Shown here in pieces: positions 8,344 to 16,071 of a DNA stretch of 64,000 nucleotides. Every line of letters begins with the position of its first letter. Position 1 is the first letter of the stretch. The stretch covers positions 1,054,001-1,118,000 of the forward strand of contig CAVSNU010000005.1 in NCBI GenBank assembly GCA_963729445.1. Direction: 5' to 3'. The notes under the pieces are model-generated. The model was not told the DNA's origin and made no database searches. It worked only from the letters and a program-made list of their open reading frames with translations. The DNA comes from JACCZH01 sp963729445. Its GTDB lineage: Bacteria; Chloroflexota; Chloroflexia; Thermomicrobiales; CFX8. The position numbers were made by a program, and so were the translations under genes.

Positions 8344-9378
8344 ATGCCCATGCAAATCGCATTTCTGGGTGATGTCATGTTGGGAAGAATCGTTAACGAG
8401 GTGCTCAAGCATGAACCGCCAGATTATCCCTGGGGGGATGTCTTGAATGTCTTGGGGAGAGCCGATTTTCGGGTCTGCAACCTGGAATGCGTCGTGTCGG
8501 ATCGTGGACAACCATGGAGTATGACACCAAAGGTCTTTCACTTTAGATCTGATGCCAAGAACTGGGAGACGCTGAAGGTGGCCGATATTAACGCTGTCTC
8601 CACAGCCAACAACCACGTGTTAGATTACGAATATGAGGCCATGTTCGAAATGTTCGATATATTGGAGAGAGCTGATATCGCCTTTGCCGGCGCCGGAGAG
8701 AACGCTGCAGGGGCCTCAAAAGCGGCTATCTCCCAAGCAGGTGACCTGCAGATTGGCCTGATTGCCTTCACGGATAATGAACCTGATTGGGAAGCAAGAG
8801 ACGAGATGCCCGGGGTATTTTATGTGCCGATTGAACTGGAAGATCAACGGGCTAAACGTCTCTTTGCACTCGTCCAGGAGGCGAAGACCCTCACTGATCT
8901 ATTGATTGTTTCAGCCCATTGGGGACCAAACTGGGGATATCGCCCGCAACCGGATCATATCCCGTTTGCCAAACGCCTGATCGACGCAGGTGCAGATATC
9001 GTGTTTGGCCACTCCTGCCACGTCTTCCAGGGAATTGAAATCTACCGCGGTAGACCGATTATATATGCGGCCGGAGATTTTGTAGACGACTATGCGGTTG
9101 ATGAAATTGAAAGAAACGATCAATCCTTCATATTTGTAGTAGAAACGGACAACAGCAAGATACAGAAGATGCAACTGTATCCGACAGTGATTAGAAACAT
9201 GCAAGCCAGATTCGCTGTTATGCCGGATCTGCGGGATATCGTTTACAAGATGACTGTCCTCTGCAAAGAGTTCGACACGACCGCCGTCTGGCAAAGTAGT
9301 GAGAATTGTCTTGAGATCAACATCGAGGTCCGAAGCGTAAAGGCTCAGAGATCTTCGTTGCGGCGGTGTCCTGCTTGA
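8344..9378 (+). CDS. CapA family protein (PGA-capsule-type metallophosphatase)
   Basis: The core reads MQIAFLGDVMLGR, FRVCNLECVVSD, STANNHVLDY, FAGAGEN, VSAHWGPNWGYRP, ADIVFGHSCHVFQGIEIY and YAAGDFVDDYAV, the ordered motifs of the CapA family (calcineurin-like metal site with Asp, Asn-His and His-Ser-His). CapA homologues take part in poly-gamma-glutamate export or related cell-surface polymer metabolism. The frame opens at ATG 8233, but homology begins at 8344/8350. No pgsB/pgsC partners are nearby. Codon choice is visibly more AT-rich than in flanking genes, suggesting horizontal acquisition. Confidence 0.85.
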   Translation: MPMQIAFLGDVMLGRIVNEVLKHEPPDYPWGDVLNVLGRADFRVCNLECVVSDRGQPWSMTPKVFHFRSDAKNWETLKVADINAVSTANNHVLDYEYEAMFEMFDILERADIAFAGAGENAAGASKAAISQAGDLQIGLIAFTDNEPDWEARDEMPGVFYVPIELEDQRAKRLFALVQEAKTLTDLLIVSAHWGPNWGYRPQPDHIPFAKRLIDAGADIVFGHSCHVFQGIEIYRGRPIIYAAGDFVDDYAVDEIERNDQSFIFVVETDNSKIQKMQLYPTVIRNMQARFAVMPDLRDIVYKMTVLCKEFDTTAVWQSSENCLEINIEVRSVKAQRSSLRRCPA

Positions 9379-9399
9379 TCCGATACATCGGAGGGATGC

Positions 9400-9555
9400 C
9401 TCACTTCGTACGGGCGCAATTCATTGCGCCCTCTCCGACGCCAAGGGCACTCAGGCAGGGATCTAATAACGAGGTTGTCCTGATTGATCCGACAAATAGG
9501 AATGCGTAGCGGCGCAATTTATTGCGCCTTGCTTGGCAGCTCGGGCGCCGGAGAG
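9400..9555. repeat. Degenerate GGCGCAAT-family repeats beside the IS
   Basis: Two copies or half-copies lie here. GGGCGCAATTCATTGCGCCCT occupies about 9412-9432, preceded by CTTCGTACG as in copy 1 (near 2711). GGCGCAATTTATTGCGCC lies at 9511-9528, and its expected second arm coincides with the left end of the insertion sequence at 9556. The element therefore appears to be interrupted by, or merged with, the IS end. Confidence 0.65.
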
Positions 9556-10715
9556 GGCGCAATGATGAAATGTACCTGGTTAGTTCGGTAAGAGACCGAC
9601 ATAGTGCAGCAACTCCTCCGATCCGGTCTGAAACTGGTCAAGGAAGGTCGCCAGCTGCTGTTGGAGCGTCTCCGGCTGGTCGGCCAGGCGATGATGATGG
9701 ACCAGCGTCTGCTTGGCCCAGCGCCAGAGCTTCTCGATGGGGTTGGTCCAGGGCGCGTAGGTCGGCAACCAGAGCAGGGTGATCTCCAGCCGGGTGGCCG
9801 TGGCCAGCACCTGGGCATGGTGATGCACCGGCCAGTTGTCCCAGGCCAGGCACAGCGTCTGCCGCGGATACTCCCGGCGCAGCTGTGCGAGGAAGGCACA
9901 CAGCACCGGCACCCGCATGGTCTGCGCCGTGCACCAGCTGACCCGGCCGGTCTGGTGGTTGAGCGCGCCGCTGTAGCGCTGGTAGCGGTTGCTGCGCAGC
10001 GACCGGCGCGCCGTCGGTTCCTGGCCGCGCGGCGTGTAACGCGCCGCCAGGGTGGGCTGGCGATAGAGACTCATCTCGTCGGCGTAGAGCAGCACCGTGC
10101 GCTCCGGCTGGCGCTCGGCCTGCTCGGCCACGGCCGCCAGCTGGGCGAGCTTGCGGTCATAGGCGGGGTCCGGGCTGTGGACGGCCAGCCGCCCACGTCG
10201 GCGGCGGAGGCCGAGGCGCACCAGCAACTTGGAGAGGCCCCCCAGGCTAGAGCCCTGCAGGGCGGGCAGCGCGGCGCGCACATCCTGCAAGCGCCAGCGA
10301 CTGCGGGCGAGCCCAGCGTGTTCGGGCGCATGATGGAGCAGCTCCACCAGCCCGGCGGCGGCCTCAGGGCGGCAGCCCACGATGGCGCCGGGGCCGCTGC
10401 CGCAGGCCGGACAGGCCGGCGGCCTGATAGCGGTCGAGCCAGCTGTAGAGCGAGTCGGGGTCGCGCGGGCGGTACAGGCCGTGGCGGGCCACGGCGTGGG
10501 CACTCTGGCCGTCGGCAATCTGCAGGAGCGCGGCGGCCCGTTCCCGGAGGTAGGGCCGCGGGTCGTGGTCGCGCGCGGCCAGCAGCTCCGCGCGTTGGGC
10601 GGCCGTCAGATCCAAGGTGCGACGACGCATGGCTGGCTCCGTTCATGCGCAGAACGATCAGAACCAGCCTAGTATCGCATTACCGAATCGACAAGTTAAA
10701 CTTCATCATTGCGCC
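9556..10715. mobile_element. IS630-family insertion sequence
   Basis: The element is bounded by inverted ends: the 14-mer GGCGCAATGATGAA at 9556-9569 is exactly repeated in reverse complement at 10702-10715, and TTCGGTAA at 9584-9591 pairs with TTACCGAA at 10680-10687, with weaker matching in between. The enclosed minus-strand transposase has an IS630-type DDE domain. The outer ends share GGCGCAATGA with dispersed palindromes elsewhere in the window. Exact borders and target duplication (TA expected for this family) are uncertain. Confidence 0.75.
9580..10630 (-). pseudogene. IS630-type transposase in two reading frames
   Basis: The N-terminal part (10630-10364, 88 codons, starting MRRRTLDLTAAQRAELL) is a helix-turn-helix DNA-binding region ending in SGLRQRP. 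The catalytic part continues in another frame (to stop at 9580-9582) with YADEMSLY, CLAWDNWPVHHH and TNPIEKLW, the D, D and E of an IS630 DDE domain. Joining them needs a +1 shift at or near the run CCCC in CGGCCCCGG. Some IS630 elements use programmed frameshifting, usually -1, so this could be a +1 programmed site, a decayed gene or a sequence error. The stop codon lies inside the inverted repeat. Confidence 0.8.
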
Positions 10716-10745
10716 GCCTACGAGACAGGGGCGTCCAATAGCGGA

Positions 10746-11270
10746 TCAACCCGGGTCAAGCTCATCCAACGCCAGGAGCACATCGCGGGTCAACCGGGAC
10801 AGGTTCGTGTAGAGGGGCTCGACGGCTGCCCGCTCTACCGCGAGGCAACAAACCGGTGCCCAGCAGAGCACCTGCTCCCGGAGGAAGGTTTTCCAGGCGG
10901 GGGATTGTGCCTCTAGCAGGTAGGCGATGAAGTGCAATTCAACGCCAAGATGGTCCGCAACTCCAGCTCGCCACTCAGCCTCGATCGTGAATCCTGCCCG
11001 CGCGTAGCTACGCTGCGCACGCTCAGCGGCGTCCGCGTTCAGCATCGCATCCTCACTCAGAAACAGCGAGGCATACGGAGGGATGGCCTGCAGCAAGAGC
11101 TCCGAGTATGCGACGGCAAGCTCAGCAGGAGCGGTTGCCGTCGCGTCGTCGAAGGATGGAAGCACCCTCAAACGCCCGAGCAAGGCTGCATCAGGCTCCC
11201 GCAACCAGGCGTCACCGAGGACCCGGAGCAGACGGACAGTATCCAACCGGCGTTCCGCGTCCAGGCCCAT
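10746..11270 (-). CDS. TorD/DmsD-like redox-enzyme chaperone
   Basis: The 174-aa, all-helical-looking product contains PPYASLFLSEDAMLN near the middle and LGVELHFIAYLL plus FLREQVLCWAPVCC further on, matching the TorD family (P-Y-x-S-x-(F/Y) and E-x-x-F(L) xxLL patterns). Such proteins bind the Tat signal of molybdenum or tungsten enzymes and guide cofactor insertion. Its ATG lies four bases after the stop of the 2-hydroxyacid dehydrogenase, so they form an operon. No Mo/W enzyme is encoded in the window, so the client is unknown; a tungstate-type transporter lies at 61.5-63.7 kb. The gene ends close to the IS right end. Confidence 0.75.
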   Translation of the reverse strand: MGLDAERRLDTVRLLRVLGDAWLREPDAALLGRLRVLPSFDDATATAPAELAVAYSELLLQAIPPYASLFLSEDAMLNADAAERAQRSYARAGFTIEAEWRAGVADHLGVELHFIAYLLEAQSPAWKTFLREQVLCWAPVCCLAVERAAVEPLYTNLSRLTRDVLLALDELDPG

Positions 11271-11274
11271 CAGG

Positions 11275-12231
11275 CTAATTCACGGGACAGTGCGCCGGCA
11301 GACCGTTCAGCACATTGCTGACATTCACCATCGCCAGGTACATTGCGCGGTCGAACGCCTCAGTTGTCGATCCGCCGATGTGCGGAGTCAAGATGACATT
11401 GTCGAACTCGGTATATGGGTTGTCAGGATGCGGCTCGACCTCGAAGACGTCCAATCCCGCGCCGGCAATCCGTTTCGTTGCCAGAGCGTTCACCAGCGCT
11501 TCCTGCTTTACAACGGGACCGCGCGCGGTGTTGATCAGAATCGCCGTTTCCTTCATCTTGTCGATAGCGTCCTCGTCGATCAGTCCACGGGTCACTGAGG
11601 TCAGCGGACAGTGCAGTGAGATGTAATCCGACTCGCGCAGCAGGGTGTCAAGCGGCACGTACGAGAAGCCGTGCTCGTTGGCAAAGGTGATGTCCCACGC
11701 AACGTCGTTCACGAGCACGCGCATGCCAAATGCCCTGCCGAGCAGGGCCGTCGCCTTGCCGACCCGACCCACACCAACGACGCCGAGCGTCTTGCCCCAG
11801 AGCTCGCCGCCAGCGTAGCGGCCCCAGCCGTCATCTCCGCGCATGGCGATGTCCGCCGTGCGAATCTGACGCGCCAGATTCAGCATCATGCCGAACGCCA
11901 GCTCGGAGACGGAGTGGTTGTTGCAGCCGGCACAGATCGCGACGGTGATGCCCCGCTTGTTGGCTTCCTCCACGTCGATGTGGTCGTAGCCGACGCCGCC
12001 AGCGGAGACGACCTTCAAATTCGGTGCCGCCGCCATCACCCGTGGGCTGATGTGCTCCAGGCCGGTAATGATGCCCTCCGCCGTCGATGCCAGCTCGCAG
12101 AGCTGATCCTCGTCGGCCGGGTAACAAATAGGCTTCGTTGACACGAAACAGTTTCGCGCCTCCAGGAACTCATTGGCGAAGTCCATATTGTCACGGAACT
12201 TTCGCGAGAGAAGCAGTACTTCATGCGCCAT
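11275..12231 (-). CDS. D-isomer-specific 2-hydroxyacid dehydrogenase
   Basis: The 318-aa product has the D-2-hydroxyacid dehydrogenase fold: N-terminal half of the substrate domain, the Rossmann motif GVVGVGRVGKA, then INTARGPVV (catalytic Arg), DVFEVEP (Glu) and LTPHIGG (His). It resembles phosphoglycerate dehydrogenase but lacks a C-terminal ACT domain, so it may act on another 2-keto acid. ATG 12231 is preferred over upstream in-frame starts because GGAAGGGTCAGG lies before it and homology starts at MAHEVLLL. It is followed at four bases by the TorD-like gene, an unusual pairing. Confidence 0.88.
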   Translation of the reverse strand: MAHEVLLLSRKFRDNMDFANEFLEARNCFVSTKPICYPADEDQLCELASTAEGIITGLEHISPRVMAAAPNLKVVSAGGVGYDHIDVEEANKRGITVAICAGCNNHSVSELAFGMMLNLARQIRTADIAMRGDDGWGRYAGGELWGKTLGVVGVGRVGKATALLGRAFGMRVLVNDVAWDITFANEHGFSYVPLDTLLRESDYISLHCPLTSVTRGLIDEDAIDKMKETAILINTARGPVVKQEALVNALATKRIAGAGLDVFEVEPHPDNPYTEFDNVILTPHIGGSTTEAFDRAMYLAMVNVSNVLNGLPAHCPVN

Positions 12232-12438
12232 GGAGCCTGACCCTTCCATATTCCTGTCGATGTCGCGACCAAAGACGGACAACGCCATTGTAGACGTATT
12301 TTCCGGTTTGCCAACTCGGGTCCCTCTCAGCGTAACGCTATGATGGAACTTGACTCATGGTGGAGCGGACCATCGTGCGTCAGGACCGCGCTCGTACATA
12401 TGTGGCTCATTGGATGGGAAGCTGAATGATGGCTGTCG

Positions 12439-13434
12439 GTGCACGGTAGACGCAAGAATCAACGTTTCCGGTCGGGCCCCCGCAGGACTTCAGGCACCGG
12501 GTTCTTTGCCTTCGGCCGGCGCTGGAGACTTCCGAATCCCGGATGTGAGACCACTCCGAAGCCTATCGCGCTCACATTCGATGACGGACCGGATCCGACC
12601 TATACGCCTCAGATTCTGGAGGTGCTCAACAAGTATCGGGTTCCCGCGACATTCTTCCTTCTGGGACGTAACGTCGACGCGTACCCCGACATCGCCCTCC
12701 AGATCGCCGAGCAGGGGCACGCGATCGGTAACCACGGGTACTCGCATCGTCGGTTCCCCAGATTGAGCAGCGCAGAGCTGGCGCACGAGATTCTCGCGTG
12801 CGATGAAGCCGTTCTCCGTGCCACAGGACAACGGACGACGCTTGTACGCCCACCCTTCGGTCATCAGACTGCTGCTAATCGGGACCTCATCTGTAGCATG
12901 GGCTATCGATCGATACTCTGGACAGCGCCAGGGGTAGACTGGAAGGGTGACCCGGCTGAGTGGATCGTATACAACGTGCTCGCGAGAGCGCGTCAGCACG
13001 GCATCATTCTGCTCCACGATGGGTGGGAGCCTCCTGCAGCCGGACGGCTTGGCGCGCAAGAATACGAACGCTTGCGCGATCGAACACCGACGATTCAGGC
13101 GCTTCCCATCATTTTAGAGGAGCTCGACAGACGCGGCATCGAGTTTGTCACCGTTCCGGAATTACTCAGCCTGGGCTCGCCCATGCGGGAGCAACGGCCC
13201 GCCTCTGGTTGGCATCTCTTACCGCAGGGGACGACGAAGGCCGGTCCGCTCGTGGACCGACCTCTCGAACCTGACTGGCAGTCGCCTACGTCTGAACGCC
13301 GGGTACTATACCTCGTCCTCAATCCAGAAGGTGTAGATCAACTTGTAGATCTCGCTACCGGCCAGAACCTCGTCCGGCAGACCCTTGATGCGCGGGCTGA
13401 AGATGGTGAACCAGTCCCAGTACTTGATGAATAG
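12439..13434 (+). CDS. Polysaccharide deacetylase (NodB domain)
   Basis: The NodB domain is complete: ALTFDDGPDPTYTPQ (MT1, catalytic base and metal Asp), NHGYSHRRF (MT2 His pair), RPPFGHQT (MT3), TAPGVDWKG (MT4) and GIILLHDGW (MT5). These enzymes remove N-acetyl groups from peptidoglycan or chitin-like sugars. The GTG start at 12439 is uncertain and no convincing signal peptide is seen. The last 129 bases overlap the 3' end of the oppositely oriented binding-protein gene, and that tail has no family similarity, so the normal stop may have been lost. Confidence 0.85.
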   Translation: MHGRRKNQRFRSGPRRTSGTGFFAFGRRWRLPNPGCETTPKPIALTFDDGPDPTYTPQILEVLNKYRVPATFFLLGRNVDAYPDIALQIAEQGHAIGNHGYSHRRFPRLSSAELAHEILACDEAVLRATGQRTTLVRPPFGHQTAANRDLICSMGYRSILWTAPGVDWKGDPAEWIVYNVLARARQHGIILLHDGWEPPAAGRLGAQEYERLRDRTPTIQALPIILEELDRRGIEFVTVPELLSLGSPMREQRPASGWHLLPQGTTKAGPLVDRPLEPDWQSPTSERRVLYLVLNPEGVDQLVDLATGQNLVRQTLDARAEDGEPVPVLDE

Positions 13435-15135
13435 CATGGGCACATCTTCAGCGAAGAGCTTCTGAATGTCGCTGTAGATCACCTTGCGCTTCTCAGGATC
13501 AGACTCTGCGAGTCCAGCGTCGATGAGCGCATCCATCTCGGTGCTAGAGTAGTGGTTGAAGTTGTTCAGCGCGCCGGTCCGCAGCACGTTGGAGGGATCC
13601 GGCTCACCACTGCTGCCACCGTAGGTCCAGTTGTGCAGACCCATGTCCAATTGATCTTCACGCATACCCTGCGACGGTGACGAAACCTCTTCGATGGCCA
13701 TCTCAAGGCCCACCACCTGGAAGTACGCCTGGAGAAGCTCAGCGATGGGCTTGCGGGCCTGGTCGCCAGACGTGACCGCACACGTCCAGGACAGGCGTAC
13801 CCCATCCTTCTCGCGGATGCCGTCCGACCCGGCGACCCAGCCGGCGTCATCCAGCATCTGCATGGCCAGCTCAGGATCGTACTCGTACTGTTTGACCTCT
13901 GGCTCGTAATAGAAGTCAAGCGCCGGCGAGAGGTTCGCCGTTGCCTTGACGGCCAGCCCCAGCCAGAGATCGTTGACGATCTCGTCCCGGTCGATGGCGT
14001 GCATCATGGCCTGGCGCACGACCTTCTCCTTGAACTGCGGCCGGTTGTGATTCATCGGGAAGTTATTGACCGAGAGGCTCGACGTAACGAACGTCCTGAA
14101 CGTCTCATCATCGCGGAAGCGGATGTTGTCCTCGTTTAGCAGCGACCAGATCGAGGAATCCGCCTCGCCGGTCTCGAGCGCGATTGCGCGTACCGATTCC
14201 TCCGGCACAACGTTTTCGCGGAACACGTCGATGTTCGGCCGGCCACGGAAGTGGTCCTCGAATGCTTCGAGCTCGACGTACTCGGCCGCGCGCTGCTCGC
14301 GCAGCTTGAACGGGCCGGTCCCGATGGGGTTGGTCTTGTAGGCATCCTCACCGATTTCGCCGTGGTGGTGCTCGGGCACGATGAACGCCTGACCTGCACG
14401 CGTGAGGAACGCGGCGTTCTGCGCTTCGAGGGTCACGACGACCGTGTAATCGTCCGGAGCCTCGACACTACTCACCGAAGCGTAGTTGCTGGCGGTGATC
14501 GCCGCGTTCTCCGGGTCGCGATAGTAATCGAAGGTGTACTTCACATCCTCAGCGGTGAACTCTTCGCCGTCGTGGAACCGCACGCCCTCGACCAGCTTGA
14601 ACGTGTACTCAAGTGCATCGTCCGAGACTTCAAAGGACTCGGCCAGGACGGGCTGGAGGACATACCATGGGTCGATTTCGAGCAGCGCGTTATGCAGCTG
14701 GGTAATCGCGACCCACTCAACCGTCCGGCCGACGTCATCCGGGCTGAGGCTGTCGATCGAGTGGTGGCCCATCAGCACGATCGTACCGCCCTGACGCGCC
14801 TCGCCTTCAGTGCCGGAGTCAGCAGCGGGTGTCGAACCGGCTTCTGCGGTGGTGTCGGCGTCCGGGGTCGACTCATCCTCGGCTGTCGGCTCTGCGTCCG
14901 ATTCTGGCGTCTCGTCGCCCTCCGGGGTGCTGTCGGTCGAGGCGGCGGTCGTCGAGGTTGGAGCTGTGTCCGCAGGCTCCTCAGGCTCCTCCTCGTCACC
15001 ACCACAGGCAGCAAGCAAGGACCCGACGGCCGGAACCGATATGCCCATAATTGCCGAACGCTTCAGGAACTCACGCCGCGTCGTCGGCGCATCCTCTCGA
15101 AGCAAGCCGGCCAGTCTGGCTGCGTAGTCAGTCAC
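13306..15135 (-). CDS. Family 5 peptide ABC transporter substrate-binding lipoprotein
   Basis: The 609-aa protein starts with a Tat signal (TRREFLKRS around residues 19-27) ending in a lipobox LLAAC with Cys44, then a Ser/Thr/Asp/Glu-rich linker of about 80 residues and an SBP_bac_5 domain (for example GVRFHDGEEFTAEDVKYTF and NPIGTGPFKLRE). It should bind oligopeptides or similar solutes outside the membrane. GTG 15135 has AAAGGGGAAG just upstream. No permease or ATPase genes adjoin it, so it is an orphan receptor that probably serves a transporter encoded elsewhere, such as the permeases at 34.9 or 58.4 kb. Confidence 0.93.
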   Translation of the reverse strand: MTDYAARLAGLLREDAPTTRREFLKRSAIMGISVPAVGSLLAACGGDEEEPEEPADTAPTSTTAASTDSTPEGDETPESDAEPTAEDESTPDADTTAEAGSTPAADSGTEGEARQGGTIVLMGHHSIDSLSPDDVGRTVEWVAITQLHNALLEIDPWYVLQPVLAESFEVSDDALEYTFKLVEGVRFHDGEEFTAEDVKYTFDYYRDPENAAITASNYASVSSVEAPDDYTVVVTLEAQNAAFLTRAGQAFIVPEHHHGEIGEDAYKTNPIGTGPFKLREQRAAEYVELEAFEDHFRGRPNIDVFRENVVPEESVRAIALETGEADSSIWSLLNEDNIRFRDDETFRTFVTSSLSVNNFPMNHNRPQFKEKVVRQAMMHAIDRDEIVNDLWLGLAVKATANLSPALDFYYEPEVKQYEYDPELAMQMLDDAGWVAGSDGIREKDGVRLSWTCAVTSGDQARKPIAELLQAYFQVVGLEMAIEEVSSPSQGMREDQLDMGLHNWTYGGSSGEPDPSNVLRTGALNNFNHYSSTEMDALIDAGLAESDPEKRKVIYSDIQKLFAEDVPMLFIKYWDWFTIFSPRIKGLPDEVLAGSEIYKLIYTFWIEDEV

Positions 15136-15528
15136 AACTTCCCCTTTCGGAATCCTTGTTCCCTCATTTCGGAGATTCTCTGCCTAGCCATGTTACCTTG
15201 TGACCGTACACATGGGTAGGCCGAGAGAATGTCTGCCCTTAAGCTGCAAGCGCCCAAGCCTGCTGAGGTCAGCGAGGGTGGAGTCCACTCGTCCGAGCGT
15301 CGGCAGATCGCATTCACACGATCGCTGAGTACCCCGACCGTTGAATCTTGACCGAATTGGGAGCTAGTCACCATTAGCGTAAACGCATTTCCTGGTTTGG
15401 CAACAGCGCGAGTCAGTAGTGCTGATTCGCCCTGTGATCGAGATGACACGCCAATGGCCAGTAGCCGTGCAATGTTCTAGTGTCACACTACCCGACCACA
15501 TCCGTTAGTGCTGGTAGGAGGACAGTGG
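15136..15528. other. Divergent intergenic region upstream of the sigma factor
   Basis: This 393-bp gap separates the divergent binding-protein and ECF sigma genes and should contain both promoters. I see no gene, RNA motif or clear -35/-10 pair. The sequence GTAGGAGG at 15513-15520 is the ribosome binding site that fixes the sigma start at 15529. Confidence 0.4.
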
Positions 15529-16071
15529 ATGGCCGAGGACCAGCTACTCGCACGAGCCCAAACGGGCGACCAGGAAGCGCTTGAGGAACTCTGCCGGCGC
15601 GAGTGGCGTTCGGTCTACGGCGTGGTCTATCAGGCAGTGAGGAACCCGACCGATGCGCAAGACATGACCCAGGAGGTCTTCCTGCGCGCGTTGAAGTCGC
15701 TCGACCGCTACCGGCAGACCGACGTGCCATTTCATGCGTATCTGGCAACCATCGCACGCAATCTCGTGCGTGACCGTTGGCGTCTCAAACTTCCCACGAT
15801 TATCGCTATCGACGACGCCTGCGAACTTCCCACAGCCATCACCGGCCCGGAAGAAGCAGCACTATCGAGCGCCGACAGAGAACGGGTCAAACTGGGGCTC
15901 GCTACCCTACCATCCGACTACCAGACCGTCATCCGCCTGCGAGTCCTCGAAGGCCGACCGACAGCCGAAGTCGCCAACCTGATGAATCGCAACGCCGCGG
16001 CAGTACGCCAGTTACAACATCGCGCCATCGCCGCCCTTCGTTCCCACCTGTTGGAGGAGTCTCGCACATGA
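15529..16071 (+). CDS. ECF-type RNA polymerase sigma factor
   Basis: The 180-aa protein has a sigma-70 region 2 (NPTDAQDMTQEVFLRALKSL, then AYLATIARNLVRDRWR) and a region 4 helix-turn-helix (LPSDYQTVIRLRVLEGRPT...NRNAAAVRQLQHRAIAALR). It would direct RNA polymerase to a small regulon when released from its anti-sigma. ATG 15529 is chosen for its AGGAGG. The TGA overlaps the ATG of the next gene (ATGA at 16068), a classic sigma/anti-sigma arrangement, so the large membrane protein downstream is its likely regulator. Confidence 0.92.
   Translation: MAEDQLLARAQTGDQEALEELCRREWRSVYGVVYQAVRNPTDAQDMTQEVFLRALKSLDRYRQTDVPFHAYLATIARNLVRDRWRLKLPTIIAIDDACELPTAITGPEEAALSSADRERVKLGLATLPSDYQTVIRLRVLEGRPTAEVANLMNRNAAAVRQLQHRAIAALRSHLLEESRT

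Noticed and set aside
8105..8446. Short plus-strand frame overlapping the start of the capA-like gene
   Set aside because: It lies mostly in the other frame of a gene with clear CapA motifs and shows no similarity to anything known.
9604..10812. A 402-codon open frame on the plus strand opposite the transposase
   Set aside because: It is the antisense of a GC-rich DDE transposase; its product is low-complexity Arg/Gly/Ala-rich and matches no fold, while the minus strand has clear IS630 motifs.
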